A DNA stretch of 64,000 bases from Vampirovibrionales bacterium (GCA_029866025.1 JARXAD010000005.1:1-64000), one strand, 5' to 3'. Shown: positions 37,263 to 46,395, numbered from the stretch's first letter. Numbers and translations: made by a program. The notes: generated from the letters alone by a model not told the origin.

Positions 37263-38243
37263 TCACCAGCCGCCCATGCTGTCGTCATCGTCATCCTCGG
37301 GGGGGTGTTCGTTAAGGCGCAATAGTGTATCGGCTTGGCGCACGTGTTGGCGCCGGCGGCGGCGCTGCTCTTCTTCGTTGGGGTCGGCGGCAATAGGTTC
37401 CACACGATCGGTGTGCTCTATGGGAGAAAAGGCCTGCCAGGCCAAGGCTTCTGCAGTATGATCAACGGGGTGAAGGGGTGTTGCAAAATAGGCGGCGGGT
37501 AAGCCGGTACGGGCCAAATAGTCATTGCGTCCTAAAAAGGGTTGCTGGGCGCGAAGCACTTGCAGCTGAGCCTGCATGAGGGCGTACAAGTTTAGCCGGT
37601 CGCTCCAATCGGGTTGCCCGAGCTGATTCAGTTGTTGAGACGATTGCTGCAAGGCGGGCGTAATGGCATCGGGGCGTGGGGGCTGGGCGATGGTATTTGT
37701 GGTTTGGGTTTCTACGGTTTGGACGGCCTGACGCAATACACTGAGTACCGGGGCTGAGAGCGGTGGCTGGGATTTCTCAGCGGCCTCTACTTCGCGTGCC
37801 AGGCTTTGGGTCAATACCTGTTGGGCGGCGTAAGGACCTTCGGTCATTTGTCGCAAGCTGGCCCACATCCAAGTGGCACCATAGCGTTTAACGCCCATGG
37901 CTTGACTGAGCGATGTTTGCCAGCCGGGCTGAGCGGCTCCCAATAATTTAAAATATTCCAGTAAATAATGGGTGGTTTCCAAGGTGTCTTGTCGGGCCAT
38001 GGCTTGGGTGGCTTTATCAAACAAGGCCCGTAGGGCGTAAGTAAATTGCTCTTCGCCAGCCAAGGACGTTGTTAAATCCACAGCATAGCCATAGGTTTGC
38101 ATCTTGGAAAGGGCGGTATCGTTCTGTGGGGAGGTAGCTGCTTCTTTAGCCGTCAGAGCCGCTTGGGCAGCCTGAAAATACGCCGCTTGGGCGCGCAGGG
38201 TATCGGCTCCCTCGTGTCCAATGGGGTGAATGGAATCGACCAT
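37263..38243 (-). CDS. Cytoplasmic helical protein with acidic tail, unknown function
   Basis: I do not recognise this 326-residue protein. It is Gln/Ala rich and mostly helical (QAAYFQAAQAALTAKEAA), with no signal or membrane segment. Its C-terminus has a basic run EEEQRRRRRQHVRQAD followed by the strongly acidic EDDDDDSMGGW. The ATG chosen has GGAG nine bases upstream; a TTG five codons earlier is less likely. It begins about 30 bases after the enoyl-CoA hydratase stop on the same strand, so the two may be co-transcribed. Confidence 0.72.
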   Translation of the reverse strand: MVDSIHPIGHEGADTLRAQAAYFQAAQAALTAKEAATSPQNDTALSKMQTYGYAVDLTTSLAGEEQFTYALRALFDKATQAMARQDTLETTHYLLEYFKLLGAAQPGWQTSLSQAMGVKRYGATWMWASLRQMTEGPYAAQQVLTQSLAREVEAAEKSQPPLSAPVLSVLRQAVQTVETQTTNTIAQPPRPDAITPALQQSSQQLNQLGQPDWSDRLNLYALMQAQLQVLRAQQPFLGRNDYLARTGLPAAYFATPLHPVDHTAEALAWQAFSPIEHTDRVEPIAADPNEEEQRRRRRQHVRQADTLLRLNEHPPEDDDDDSMGGW

Positions 38244-38274
38244 GGTCACAATCTCCAAGGATAGGGTGAGTGCC

Positions 38275-39114
38275 TTACTGGTGGGTAAACACGGGTTTGC
38301 GCTTGGCTAAAAAGGCTTGGAATCCTTCCTGGCAATCGGCGCTGGCAAAGGTTAGATGAAACAGACGTCGCTCGGCGTCTAACCCCGCACTCAGTGGGGT
38401 TTCTTGCGCTTGTAAGATGGCTTGTTTGGCCGCTTGCAAGGCCACCGCAGATTTGGCGGCAATGCTAAGGGCGACGGTTTTGGCGGTGTCTAACAGGGTA
38501 TCATCGGCCACCACCCGGCTAACAAGCCCCATGCTTAAGGCTTCAGCAGCGGTAAAACGACGGCCCGTCAAAATTAAATCCATGGCCACGGCTTTGCCTG
38601 CGGTGCGGGTAATGCGTTGGGTACCCCCCGCCCCCGGAATGGTGCCAATGGCAATTTCCGGTTGGCCAAACTGGGCGCTCTCGGCGGCAATAATCAGGTC
38701 GCACATCATGGCCAGTTCGCAGCCGCCCCCCAAGGCAAAGCCTTGCACGGCGGCAATAATGGGTTTTTGACAGTGGGCCACCACTTCCCAAGCGTGCACA
38801 GGGTTTTGTTGTTGCATGCTGGTGGCGGTGTGGGCAGCCAGCTCGCTTAAATCGGCACCGGCAGCAAAGGCTTTTTCCGTGCCCGTCAGTACCAAACACC
38901 CAATGCTGTCATCGGCTTCAAAAATGGTAATAGCGGTCGTGAGATCCGCAATAAGATCTACACACAGGGCATTAAGGGCTTGCGGGCGATTGAGCTGAAC
39001 CCAGCCCACGGCACGTTGCCCCAACTCGGTAGACTCGGGTTCAATGCGCGAAGCGATGACATGGGTAAGGCTGGCTAAGGTGGTACACTCTGTACTGGTT
39101 GTGGCGGTGGTCAT
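38275..39114 (-). CDS. Enoyl-CoA hydratase/isomerase family protein
   Basis: This crotonase-fold enzyme hydrates trans-2-enoyl-CoA thioesters. The 279-residue protein has the oxyanion-hole AAGADLSEL and FALGGGCELAMMCDL with the first catalytic Glu, and the second Glu region FGQPEIAIGTIPGAGGTQR. Both catalytic glutamates appear present, which favours hydratase over isomerase. No acyl-CoA dehydrogenase, hydroxyacyl-CoA dehydrogenase or thiolase is in the window, although an ETF/ETF-QO set lies 8-12 kb away. The pathway is therefore open: fatty acid or amino acid breakdown are both possible. Confidence 0.92.
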   Translation of the reverse strand: MTTATTSTECTTLASLTHVIASRIEPESTELGQRAVGWVQLNRPQALNALCVDLIADLTTAITIFEADDSIGCLVLTGTEKAFAAGADLSELAAHTATSMQQQNPVHAWEVVAHCQKPIIAAVQGFALGGGCELAMMCDLIIAAESAQFGQPEIAIGTIPGAGGTQRITRTAGKAVAMDLILTGRRFTAAEALSMGLVSRVVADDTLLDTAKTVALSIAAKSAVALQAAKQAILQAQETPLSAGLDAERRLFHLTFASADCQEGFQAFLAKRKPVFTHQ

Positions 39115-39302
39115 CCTAAAAATCTCCCAAAGGATTGTTGAACGGGCGGGCGGGTGCTATCACCCTTTTGTTACCCTTCTGTGTGGGAGTGTAACACTAA
39201 TTCACTTTGCCTTTTAGCCTTTGTTAACGGTAAAACATTAGTAGTTACCGGGTGGTATAGTAATGGAGTAATTCCTTTCCGTTCCCCTTGTTAGAAAGCG
39301 TG

Positions 39303-39866
39303 ATGATGATGAAAACAGTGGTTGTTATATCGGTGTTGGTTGCTGCTCTTGTGCTGGCTTTAGTGGCTGTAAAAAACACTGCCCCTGTAGAAGCCGCCCC
39401 AAAGGGTTTGTTAAAGATTGGCAGCCCTGCGCCCAACTTTACCTTGCCCTCCACCAATGGCACCATTACTCTTTCCAAACTGTTAAACGCCAGCAGTGGC
39501 CAGCACGGAGAACAGTATGCGGTGCTGGTGTTTTACCCCATGGATAACACTCCCGGTTGTACAGTGCAGTTGTGCAGTTTGCGTGATACCTACGCCCAAC
39601 TTCAAAAAAAGCACATCACCGTGGTGGGAATGAACCCAGCCGACGTGAAATCTCATGCTGGGTTTGCTAAAAAACAGCACTACGCCTTCCCCTTAGCCAG
39701 CGATACCAACCGCGCCGTGGCCAAAGCCTATGGGGTGGGCGGCGTGTTGGGTGTTAACAACCGCACCGTTATTGTGGTAAGTCCCCAGCAAACCATTGTG
39801 TTTGCCGAAGAAGGCATGCCCACCCCCGAAGACATTATGGCAGCGGTGTATAAGCACCGTCATTAA
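39303..39866 (+). CDS. Membrane-anchored peroxiredoxin, BCP/PrxQ type
   Basis: This thiol peroxidase reduces hydroperoxides. The protein has an N-terminal hydrophobic anchor or signal sequence (TVVVISVLVAALVLALVAV), then the peroxiredoxin fold beginning IGSPAPNFTLPST. The peroxidatic and resolving cysteines C86 and C91 in PGCTVQLC have the five-residue spacing of the BCP/PrxQ group. The active-site FYPMDNTPGC is intact. Three ATGs in a row make the exact start uncertain. The N-terminal anchor implies an extracytoplasmic location, less usual for BCP. It lies just upstream of hemH on the same strand. Confidence 0.9.
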   Translation: MMMKTVVVISVLVAALVLALVAVKNTAPVEAAPKGLLKIGSPAPNFTLPSTNGTITLSKLLNASSGQHGEQYAVLVFYPMDNTPGCTVQLCSLRDTYAQLQKKHITVVGMNPADVKSHAGFAKKQHYAFPLASDTNRAVAKAYGVGGVLGVNNRTVIVVSPQQTIVFAEEGMPTPEDIMAAVYKHRH

Positions 39867-39922
39867 AAGCGACGGCTTGTTCTGGCATTCTTTAACGTGC
39901 GGCTTATGCTTTAATACTGGGT

Positions 39923-41035
39923 ATGAAAAAGAAGCGAAAGCCCTATACACAGCCCTTTGTGGCGCCCTACTGTCCTAGTGCCGGTAAGCCATTGTCGTTG
40001 TCGGCGCACACGGGGGTGTTGCTGCTTAATATGGGCGGCCCCGATAGCCAAGACAGCGTGAAACCCTTTTTGCTGAATCTGTTTTCCGATCCCGATATTT
40101 TGCGCCTGCCACCCTTGTTGCAGCCCTTACTTGCTCGCTACATTGTCAATAGTCGAGGCGATGAAGCGAAAGCTAATTACGCCGAAATGCCGGGGGGCGG
40201 ATCTCCCCAGTTGCCCCTCACACGCCGCCAGGCAGAAGCCTTAACAGAGTGCCTTATTGCCAAAGGGTTAACAGTTACCACGGCGGTGGCTATGCGGTAT
40301 TGGCACCCCTACACTACCGAGGCCCTTTCGCTATTACGTGCCGAAAGAGTGGAACAATTGGTGGTAGTGAGTTTGTATCCGCATTTTTCCTACACCACTA
40401 CTGGCTCTAGCCTCAACGAGCTTCGCCGTGAGTTGGCCCGAATGGGGTGGGATGTCCCAATAACGGTGGTGAGCGGTTACTGCAAAGAGGATTGGTACCT
40501 TGAATCACTGGCTCAGTGTATTCAAACGGGGTTGGATGACGGCCATTGGAGCTGCCCCATTGAGGATGTCCAACTTTTGTTTAGCGCCCACAGTTTACCC
40601 TTGCTCCATTGCAAAAAAACCGGCGACCCCTACGAACGCCTGACGGTGCGTAGTGTGGCTACGGTGATGAAACGCCACTTCCCGTGTAACCCGTGGGACA
40701 TGGGGTTTCAAAGCAAGGTAGGCAACATGAAATGGTTGGGCCCTGCCACCGACGGTGTGCTGACGTATTTTGCCGCCCAAAAAATGGACAATATACTGGT
40801 GGTGCCCGTTAGTTTTGTGAGCGATCATATTGAAACACTGGTAGAGCTGGATATTGAGTATATTCCAGAAGCCCGAGAATTGGGGCTAAAGCATGTGCAT
40901 CGGGCGCCTGTGATGAATACCCACCCCAGCTTTATTCGTGGACTGGCCCAATCGGTGGTGGCTTCCATACAACAGCGAGAAGATGCTGTGTTGATACCTG
41001 CGCAGCGGGCGAAAGAAACAGTGGTTGCAGGGTAA
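39923..41035 (+). CDS. hemH: Ferrochelatase
   Basis: HemH inserts ferrous iron into protoporphyrin IX, the last step of haem synthesis. The 370 residues show GVLLLNMGGPDS, AMRYWHPYT, the LYPHFSYTTTGSS motif, the catalytic histidine in LFSAHSLP, and the DPY and VVPVSFVSDHIETLVELDIEY signatures. A basic Lys/Arg-rich extension of about 28 residues precedes the fold. It overlaps nothing and is nine bases from hemY. Confidence 0.96.
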   Translation: MKKKRKPYTQPFVAPYCPSAGKPLSLSAHTGVLLLNMGGPDSQDSVKPFLLNLFSDPDILRLPPLLQPLLARYIVNSRGDEAKANYAEMPGGGSPQLPLTRRQAEALTECLIAKGLTVTTAVAMRYWHPYTTEALSLLRAERVEQLVVVSLYPHFSYTTTGSSLNELRRELARMGWDVPITVVSGYCKEDWYLESLAQCIQTGLDDGHWSCPIEDVQLLFSAHSLPLLHCKKTGDPYERLTVRSVATVMKRHFPCNPWDMGFQSKVGNMKWLGPATDGVLTYFAAQKMDNILVVPVSFVSDHIETLVELDIEYIPEARELGLKHVHRAPVMNTHPSFIRGLAQSVVASIQQREDAVLIPAQRAKETVVAG

Positions 41036-41044
41036 AGGGTTTTT

Positions 41045-42538
41045 ATGACAGTAGCGGTTTGGGATGCAGTGGTGATTGGTGCCGGTGTCACCGGCCTTTC
41101 GGCGGCAGTGGCCATGCAACGCCAGGGCTTACAGGTGATGGTGCTAGAGGCAGGCCCTACGGTAGGTGGGGTGGTTCAATCGGAGTGGTTGGATACCTCG
41201 GCGGGTCCTGTATTGGTAGAGTGGGGCCCTCACACGGTGCAAGGCAGTGCCAAAGCCCTGTTGACTTTGGCTGAGGAGCATTACTTACAACCGCAAGCCG
41301 CCCATGAATCGGCGAAATTCCGTTATATCTGGAAAAACAATCGCTTGGTGGCGGTGCCCATGTCGCCGTGGGAGGCTGTTACAACACCGCTCTTATCCGT
41401 TGGTGCCAAATTGCGTTTATTACGAGAGCCCTTCATTGCTCCCGCCAAAACGGATTCGTCAGTGGCGGAGTGGGTGACGCGTCGCTTGGGGCCAGACGTG
41501 TTAGAAAACCTGTTGGGACCGTTTTTATCCGGCGTGTATGCGGGTGATCCGGCCCAGATGAGTGCACGGGCCACCTTAAAAACCCTGACGGGCTTTGAAC
41601 AAGAAGCAGGCTCTGTTATTGCGGGGGCGTTTTCTGCCATCCAGCAAAAAAAGAGAGAAAAAAAGAAAGCCAAAAAATTAGAAATTGTTGCAGGGAATGA
41701 AAAAAAGCTCTCGCCACTTACTCTATACAATTTTGAAGACGGCATGCACGCTTTTCCCAACGCTTTGGCCAACGCCTTGCCTGAAGGATTGCTGCACTTT
41801 AATGCTTCGGTGCATGGTATTGAAATCGATGAGTCATGTGGCTACCGGGTTGTAACGGCTACCCACACGTGGCGCACCAAAACCGTGGTGTGTACCGCTC
41901 CGGCCCACGCCACCGAAGCGCTATTGAATGGGTTGCCCTCAGACAGCACAATCCAAGCGCAACAGGCACTGGCGGCTATACCGTATGCCCCCATGGCAGT
42001 GGTGCATACGCTGGTGCCTTTGTCCTTGTTTGGCTCCTTATCGCCTAATATGGTTGCCCCGGTGGGTGGCTTTGGGTGTTTGATTCCTCGCTCTTCGGGG
42101 CTCTCTATTTTAGGCAACTTATGGCCTCATAGTTTATTCCCCAAACGGGTTCCCGAAGGGATGGCCTTATTAACCTGTTTTGTGGGTGGTGCCACCCATC
42201 CGATTGTTGCCCAGTGGCCTTTGGAATACACGGAACAAGTGGTGCTGCAAGACTTGCAAGCTCTTTTTCATCTACCCAAGCCCATCGATCCCGTTCATAT
42301 TGTTTCCAGGTTGTGGCCGTATGCCATTCCTCAGTACACCACTGGCAGCGATGGCGGCCATTTGGCTCGCGCGGCAGCGCTGGAAGCCTTTCAGGCCCAG
42401 CAGCCGGGTTTGTTTTTGGGCGGTAATTATCTTGGTGGTGTGGCCCTGAATGATTGTGTTCGTCAAGGGCAGCGATTGGCCCAATGTGTAGAGGAATATT
42501 GTGCTCAACCGGCTCGCGTGGCTCAGCCAGTGGCCTAG
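41045..42538 (+). CDS. hemY: Protoporphyrinogen oxidase, HemY type
   Basis: This FAD enzyme oxidises protoporphyrinogen IX to protoporphyrin IX. The 497-residue protein begins with the FAD dinucleotide motif VVIGAGVTGLSAAVAM and VLEAGPTVGGVV, contains the FLSGVYAGDPAQMSARATL region typical of HemY, and ends with PGLFLGGNYLGGVALNDCV, the C-terminal FAD motif. A Lys-rich insert (KKREKKKAKK) sits near residue 205. It is next to hemH, so the last two haem steps are encoded together. The enzyme normally needs oxygen, whereas the hemN in this window does not. Confidence 0.95.
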   Translation: MTVAVWDAVVIGAGVTGLSAAVAMQRQGLQVMVLEAGPTVGGVVQSEWLDTSAGPVLVEWGPHTVQGSAKALLTLAEEHYLQPQAAHESAKFRYIWKNNRLVAVPMSPWEAVTTPLLSVGAKLRLLREPFIAPAKTDSSVAEWVTRRLGPDVLENLLGPFLSGVYAGDPAQMSARATLKTLTGFEQEAGSVIAGAFSAIQQKKREKKKAKKLEIVAGNEKKLSPLTLYNFEDGMHAFPNALANALPEGLLHFNASVHGIEIDESCGYRVVTATHTWRTKTVVCTAPAHATEALLNGLPSDSTIQAQQALAAIPYAPMAVVHTLVPLSLFGSLSPNMVAPVGGFGCLIPRSSGLSILGNLWPHSLFPKRVPEGMALLTCFVGGATHPIVAQWPLEYTEQVVLQDLQALFHLPKPIDPVHIVSRLWPYAIPQYTTGSDGGHLARAAALEAFQAQQPGLFLGGNYLGGVALNDCVRQGQRLAQCVEEYCAQPARVAQPVA

Positions 42539-42568
42539 AGAGCGTCTTGGATTCTGTGTGTAAAACCG

Positions 42569-43960
42569 GTGTATCATGCCGTTAGGCGTTTTGTGTGCTT
42601 AGGGCAATGGTGTACTTTGGTGCTGTTTTTCAAACTACTAAAAGGTGAGTGGGTCTCGTTAGGGGTCAGTTTCCTGTTGGTGGGTGCTTTTACTGCCGCC
42701 ACGGCTGCACCGCTTTCGTGGCAGTTGCACATGCCAGAAGCTTCGAATGAGACGCAGTCACAACCCGAAGCGCTTGCCCAACCCTCTGCAGATAGTGCGG
42801 AGGCCCAGTGGCGTAGTGATGTGATTGCTCAGCTGCTTGCTAAAAATATTACGGGCGCTTTGCAGTTACTCAACACGGCATCCACGCAAGGTGCGCCTGT
42901 TTCGTTGCTTACCAGCCGGGCAGCGTGGTTGTTTGGATTGGGGCTGGTGCCTTGGGCGGATACCACCTTGGAAGAAGCCGCACGCCACAGTAACCAATTG
43001 GACAGTACCCAACAAAAAGCCCTACAATATTTAAAAACCTCTTTTAAGGCTGTATACGCTACCGAGCAGCTACCCACAGCGGTGGTTCGAGATTGCGCCA
43101 ACATTTTACCTGCCCTGTTGGGAGATAATCCTAACAACAAAGCCTATCAACAATGGCAAGTGCTGGAAGGCCCTGAACGCTTGAGTATTGCAGTGAAACG
43201 ACAGCGCCAAGAGCTGGCTTTGTTAGGACCGACGTTGGTTGAACCGTCAATTTCTTCGCCTGTCTCGGATGAGCTTTTGTTTCCGGCGTCTTTAAAGCCC
43301 AGTTTGGTAGAGGTTATCAATACCCTAAAGGCCAGCCAGCAGATGTTGAATGATTCGGCTGGGGCGGTAGAGATTGGCTTGAACCAACGCCGCCTAACTC
43401 CCATTGAATACAGTCATCAGCGTGAGGAGCTTATTGGGTTTTTAGCCCTGCAACAGAAGCGGGTGGCAGGGTATCGCAGCCGTTTGGAACGGCGGGTGGC
43501 GTCTCTTCCCTCGGGCAATGCGCAGCTTCTTCAGTGGAAAAACGCTGCGAACGAAGCGGTGGCCTTGGTTACATTGCACGAAGCAGCACTCGCGGCCTTG
43601 CGAGAATCCATTGAACCCCCGGTATACCATTCTATGCTTCAGTCAAACAGGCCTAAGACATTTATTGCGATTGTTGAGCAATTACCCGTGTTAGAAAAGT
43701 CGGTGATGCAGCATTTGCAGGCATCTCTTAATACGTGGGATTCAATCTCTGTGGCTCAGGCAATGCTGGAATCAGACCTTCCGATTTCATTTTCAAAAGC
43801 CTTGGTTTTGGGTACCGTCTTGCGTGTTGAGCGAATACCGGCGATGCCTCTTAAACCTGCGGATGATTTAAAAACCACAGAAAAAAAATCCACGAAAGAC
43901 AAAAAAGTCAGCGATTCTGAAAAGTCGAACGCGTCTAAGACGGCCGACACACAGCCTTAA
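42569..43960 (+). CDS. Exported helical protein, unknown function
   Basis: I do not recognise this 463-residue protein. A hydrophobic stretch near the N-terminus (WVSLGVSFLLVGAFTAATAA) looks like a signal peptide or anchor. The rest is mostly alpha-helical, Leu/Ala/Gln rich, and ends in a Lys/Ser/Asp-rich tail (EKKSTKDKKVSDSEKSNASK). The GTG start is uncertain; later GTG or TTG codons would still keep the signal sequence. It follows hemY by 30 bases on the same strand. The arrangement of repeated helices recalls tetratricopeptide-like solenoids, but I cannot identify repeats with confidence. Confidence 0.7.
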   Translation: MYHAVRRFVCLGQWCTLVLFFKLLKGEWVSLGVSFLLVGAFTAATAAPLSWQLHMPEASNETQSQPEALAQPSADSAEAQWRSDVIAQLLAKNITGALQLLNTASTQGAPVSLLTSRAAWLFGLGLVPWADTTLEEAARHSNQLDSTQQKALQYLKTSFKAVYATEQLPTAVVRDCANILPALLGDNPNNKAYQQWQVLEGPERLSIAVKRQRQELALLGPTLVEPSISSPVSDELLFPASLKPSLVEVINTLKASQQMLNDSAGAVEIGLNQRRLTPIEYSHQREELIGFLALQQKRVAGYRSRLERRVASLPSGNAQLLQWKNAANEAVALVTLHEAALAALRESIEPPVYHSMLQSNRPKTFIAIVEQLPVLEKSVMQHLQASLNTWDSISVAQAMLESDLPISFSKALVLGTVLRVERIPAMPLKPADDLKTTEKKSTKDKKVSDSEKSNASKTADTQP

Positions 43961-44124
43961 CGGATCGATCATTTTACAGAATAGCCAAGGTGTTTCTTGA
44001 GCCTTCCTATTCTAAATTACAAAGCCCGCCGTTGGTGGGGGCTGTGAGAATGGTTTGCAGGTAGCGAGAAGCGTGTGGAGCGGTGTTAGAGTGAGAGGGT
44101 GTCGTAAAAAAAGGAAAGTTTTCT

Positions 44125-44559
44125 ATGAGCTATGATTTTGACGTAAAACAAGTACTAGACGTGTTAAACCGCGTGCTGGAAAACGAAATGGCGGGCGTGG
44201 TGCGCTACACGCATTACAGCCTAATGGTGTTTGGGCCGTACCGCATGCCCTTGGTGGCATGGTTGCAAGGCCAAGCCAGCGAATCGCTGTTGCATTCCCA
44301 AGAAGCAGGGGAATTAATCACATTATTAGATGGCCATCCCAGCTTGAAGATTGGGTCGTTATTGGAAAGCCACCAGCACGATGTGAAAACCATTTTGCAG
44401 GAAGCCTTGGCCCATGAAACCGAGCAAGTGGGCTTGTACCGGGAATTGCTGGATTTGGTGAAAGACAAATCGGTGCTCATTGAAGAGTTTGCCCGCAAAC
44501 TCATTGCCGAAGAAGAGCAGCATGTGGGCGACATTCAAAAGATGATCAGAGAACACTAG
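44125..44559 (+). CDS. Ferritin-like/bacterioferritin-like protein
   Basis: This 144-residue four-helix protein belongs to the ferritin/bacterioferritin group that oxidises and stores iron. Glu-rich helix positions include LENEMAG (E21), SESLLHSQEAGEL, ALAHETEQVGLY and IAEEEQHVGDIQ. The position of the haem-binding Met of bacterioferritin is Leu here, so haem is unlikely to bind. The spacing of Glu to His in the second helix (ESLLH) differs by one residue from the ExxH of classic bacterioferritin, so I do not assign a subfamily. AAAGGAAAG precedes the start. It is monocistronic. Confidence 0.83.
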   Translation: MSYDFDVKQVLDVLNRVLENEMAGVVRYTHYSLMVFGPYRMPLVAWLQGQASESLLHSQEAGELITLLDGHPSLKIGSLLESHQHDVKTILQEALAHETEQVGLYRELLDLVKDKSVLIEEFARKLIAEEEQHVGDIQKMIREH

Positions 44560-44634
44560 CGGCGGTTGGGCCATGCGTTTGAACAATGGGTTGCTCCGGT
44601 TCGGGGCAATCCATTGGTTTGAGGGGTTTTAATA

Positions 44635-44652
44635 TAGAGTAGCTATACTCTA
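44635..44652. promoter_or_regulatory. Inverted repeat at the 5' edge of the MIQFG gene
   Basis: TAGAGTA and TACTCTA form a 7-bp inverted repeat with a 4-base spacer. A TATACT box (44644-44649) lies within it and could be a -10 element, with TTGAGG 18 bases upstream. The GGAG ribosome site follows three bases later. This fits a repressor operator or a short hairpin over the transcription start. Confidence 0.45.
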
Positions 44653-44666
44653 ACGGAGAATTTTTT

Positions 44667-45050
44667 ATGATCCAATTTGGTACCCATGTCGTTGTAACAA
44701 ATGCTTTTAAAAAACACTATTTAATGGGTCAAGATCCCATGGCAGCGGCGCTACAAAGGCTTGGTAACCCTAGAGATGGCAGAAGTCGGGTACTCCTCCT
44801 GGATGTCCCTGCAAATTTGCCCCCTTCTCCCAGTATTTTAAAGAAATTTTTTGCGTGGCTGGGCATTATTAAATTACCAGATACTCGAGGAACCGTAACA
44901 ATATTGGAAGGTGGCCTAAGTTTTGTTGGTCGTACTGATGAGTACTTGGGGCGATTCAATTCGAACGTGAAAGAACGCTTTAATACGCTAAAAAAACAAT
45001 GCGCAAACTATTTAATGCTTGATACCGAAAACATTAAGGCCCGCCTATAA
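44667..45050 (+). CDS. Small protein starting MIQFG, unknown function
   Basis: The 127-residue protein starts directly with the motif IQFG at residues 2-5. The rest is basic and mixed helix/strand (VLLLDVPANLPPSPSILKKF, GTVTILEGGLSFVGR). No signal peptide or known domain is evident. GGAG eight bases upstream supports the start. It is one of six small unknown proteins in the window with the [ILVM]-[RQKS]-[FY]-G motif near the N-terminus. Its 3' end forms half of a hairpin shared with the opposite strand. Confidence 0.7.
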   Translation: MIQFGTHVVVTNAFKKHYLMGQDPMAAALQRLGNPRDGRSRVLLLDVPANLPPSPSILKKFFAWLGIIKLPDTRGTVTILEGGLSFVGRTDEYLGRFNSNVKERFNTLKKQCANYLMLDTENIKARL

Positions 45051-45068
45051 ACAATAGACAGGCCTTAA
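45034..45068. terminator. Hairpin between convergent genes
   Basis: TTAAGGCC and GGCCTTAA pair, and inner bases (CTAT/ATAG plus two wobbles) extend the stem. It spans the stop of the MIQFG gene and lies 19 bases beyond the stop of the malate dehydrogenase remnant on the minus strand, so it may serve both strands. No long T run is present. Confidence 0.55.
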
Positions 45069-45086
45069 GTTATTGACAATTACTGG

Positions 45087-45170
45087 CTACACCGCAGCCA
45101 TGGCTTTTTTCAAATTCGCCACATTGCTGGCCACATCATCCACCGAAATTTGAAGCTGCTCGCGCTTTTC
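45087..45170 (-). pseudogene. Remnant of a second malate dehydrogenase 3' end
   Basis: These 84 bases match the last 27 codons and stop of the intact mdh 1.3 kb away at about 87% identity by my count. Translated, the remnant ends [10 protein letters not shown] like the real gene, and nearly all differences are synonymous; the two amino-acid changes are Ala to Ser and Glu to Lys. The first 24 bases including the stop are identical (45087-45110 and 46396-46419). The pattern says the fragment came from a formerly functional, diverged mdh. The rest of that gene is missing and an unrelated gene begins where homology ends. Confidence 0.85.
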
Positions 45171-45181
45171 GGGGGATTTGC

Positions 45182-46267
45182 TTAGGCTGCTACTTTGGAG
45201 TCACGCAAGCCAGGGTTAAATTGTTCCACATAGTTGATAAAGTATTGTTGGAATGCTTGGGGCTGTAGCCGTTGAGCAGCATGGTCTAAAATACCGTGAG
45301 GAATTTCGTGAAGGCCTGCACGGCGCAGCATCAAATTAACTTCATTCATAAAGAGGGAGTTGTTAATTTGCTCAAAGGGCCTTGCGTTGGCGGCGTATTG
45401 GTAATGCTTTGCAATCTTGGCCACAATAGGTTGATGGGGAGCGCCACTCTGAATTAGGGTTAATACTTCTTTACCTGTTTGCTGCATGCGTTTGAAATAA
45501 AGATCCATGTACTTGCCGTCTGGGTAAAAATGGACATCTTCTACATTGACAGGCTGTGCATCGTTGGGTATGCCTTCTAGATCGAGTTGATTTTTATAAC
45601 CTCGGCGCTGTGCCCCAATATAAGTTGCATTGTAATCTCTACCAACAACCACAACACGATCGGCTTCTAATGGGTAGTAATTTTTTAATACTCCTGGACC
45701 GCGAATCTTACCGCCATTGATCTTAAGTAGCTGTCCATTTTTCTCATAATAATAGTTGTTGCCTGAGTAGCCTCGATAGCTAATATCATGTGCTTCTTGC
45801 ATGGCTTGTTTATAGGCTTGTGGATTATTATAAGAGCCATTATTCATCGCCTGTTCCATCCGAAAGCGAGCCTCGGCTGAATTTTGACGATAGTTTAGTG
45901 GGATTTGTAGACCTTTATTGCCTCTTTCACGAACTAACCCGATGTCAGGCACGTATCCTTTTAAAATCGATTCATTGTTAATATTGGGGCCTACTCTTTT
46001 ATTAAAGCGTTGCTCGGTCTCTACCCATGGGGCGACAGCTCTACAAATCTGCCTCCAGATAGCAGTAACTAGTCGTTGGAGGGGAGACAGCAGGTAGTGT
46101 AGACAGGTTTGAGGTGGAGATGTTTTAACAGTAGGAGAGGTAGGGGTAGTATTGTCCCTAACGTAATGCTTCTTATGAGCGAAGCTACCATTAGAAGCAA
46201 AATATAGGTACTTTTGCCGAGTATTCGATGCAATGGGTTGTGTGTATTGTGCGGAAATGAATCCCAT
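45182..46267 (-). CDS. Unknown protein encoded between two mdh 3' ends
   Basis: I do not recognise this 361-residue protein. It is basic, Tyr/Asn/Gln rich, with an amphipathic or weakly hydrophobic stretch near residues 55-80 (CLHYLLSPLQRLVTAIWRQ). A central region has many Gly/Tyr (YRGYSGNNYYYEKNGQ), and the C-terminal third is helical (SLFMNEVNLMLRRAGLHEIP). There is no typical signal peptide. GAGG lies about 11 bases upstream of the ATG. It is visibly more AT-rich than the metabolic genes beside it. It ends 11 bases before the mdh remnant begins, so it looks acquired. Confidence 0.72.
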   Translation of the reverse strand: MGFISAQYTQPIASNTRQKYLYFASNGSFAHKKHYVRDNTTPTSPTVKTSPPQTCLHYLLSPLQRLVTAIWRQICRAVAPWVETEQRFNKRVGPNINNESILKGYVPDIGLVRERGNKGLQIPLNYRQNSAEARFRMEQAMNNGSYNNPQAYKQAMQEAHDISYRGYSGNNYYYEKNGQLLKINGGKIRGPGVLKNYYPLEADRVVVVGRDYNATYIGAQRRGYKNQLDLEGIPNDAQPVNVEDVHFYPDGKYMDLYFKRMQQTGKEVLTLIQSGAPHQPIVAKIAKHYQYAANARPFEQINNSLFMNEVNLMLRRAGLHEIPHGILDHAAQRLQPQAFQQYFINYVEQFNPGLRDSKVAA

Positions 46268-46342
46268 GTCTTATTACCTCTAAGAGATAGCAGTAGCTTA
46301 ATTTAATAATGCTGCTCAATATGAAAGATTGCTTATCAAGCA

Positions 46343-46374
46343 AAAGGCCAGCCGGTAAAACCAAGCTGGCCTTT
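46343..46374 (-). terminator. Rho-independent terminator after mdh
   Basis: A perfect 10-bp stem, AAAGGCCAGC/GCTGGCCTTT, with a 12-base loop ends in TTTT on the minus strand. It lies 22 bases beyond the mdh stop. Confidence 0.85.
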
Positions 46375-46395
46375 AAACTTTAAAGAACGGTTGGA

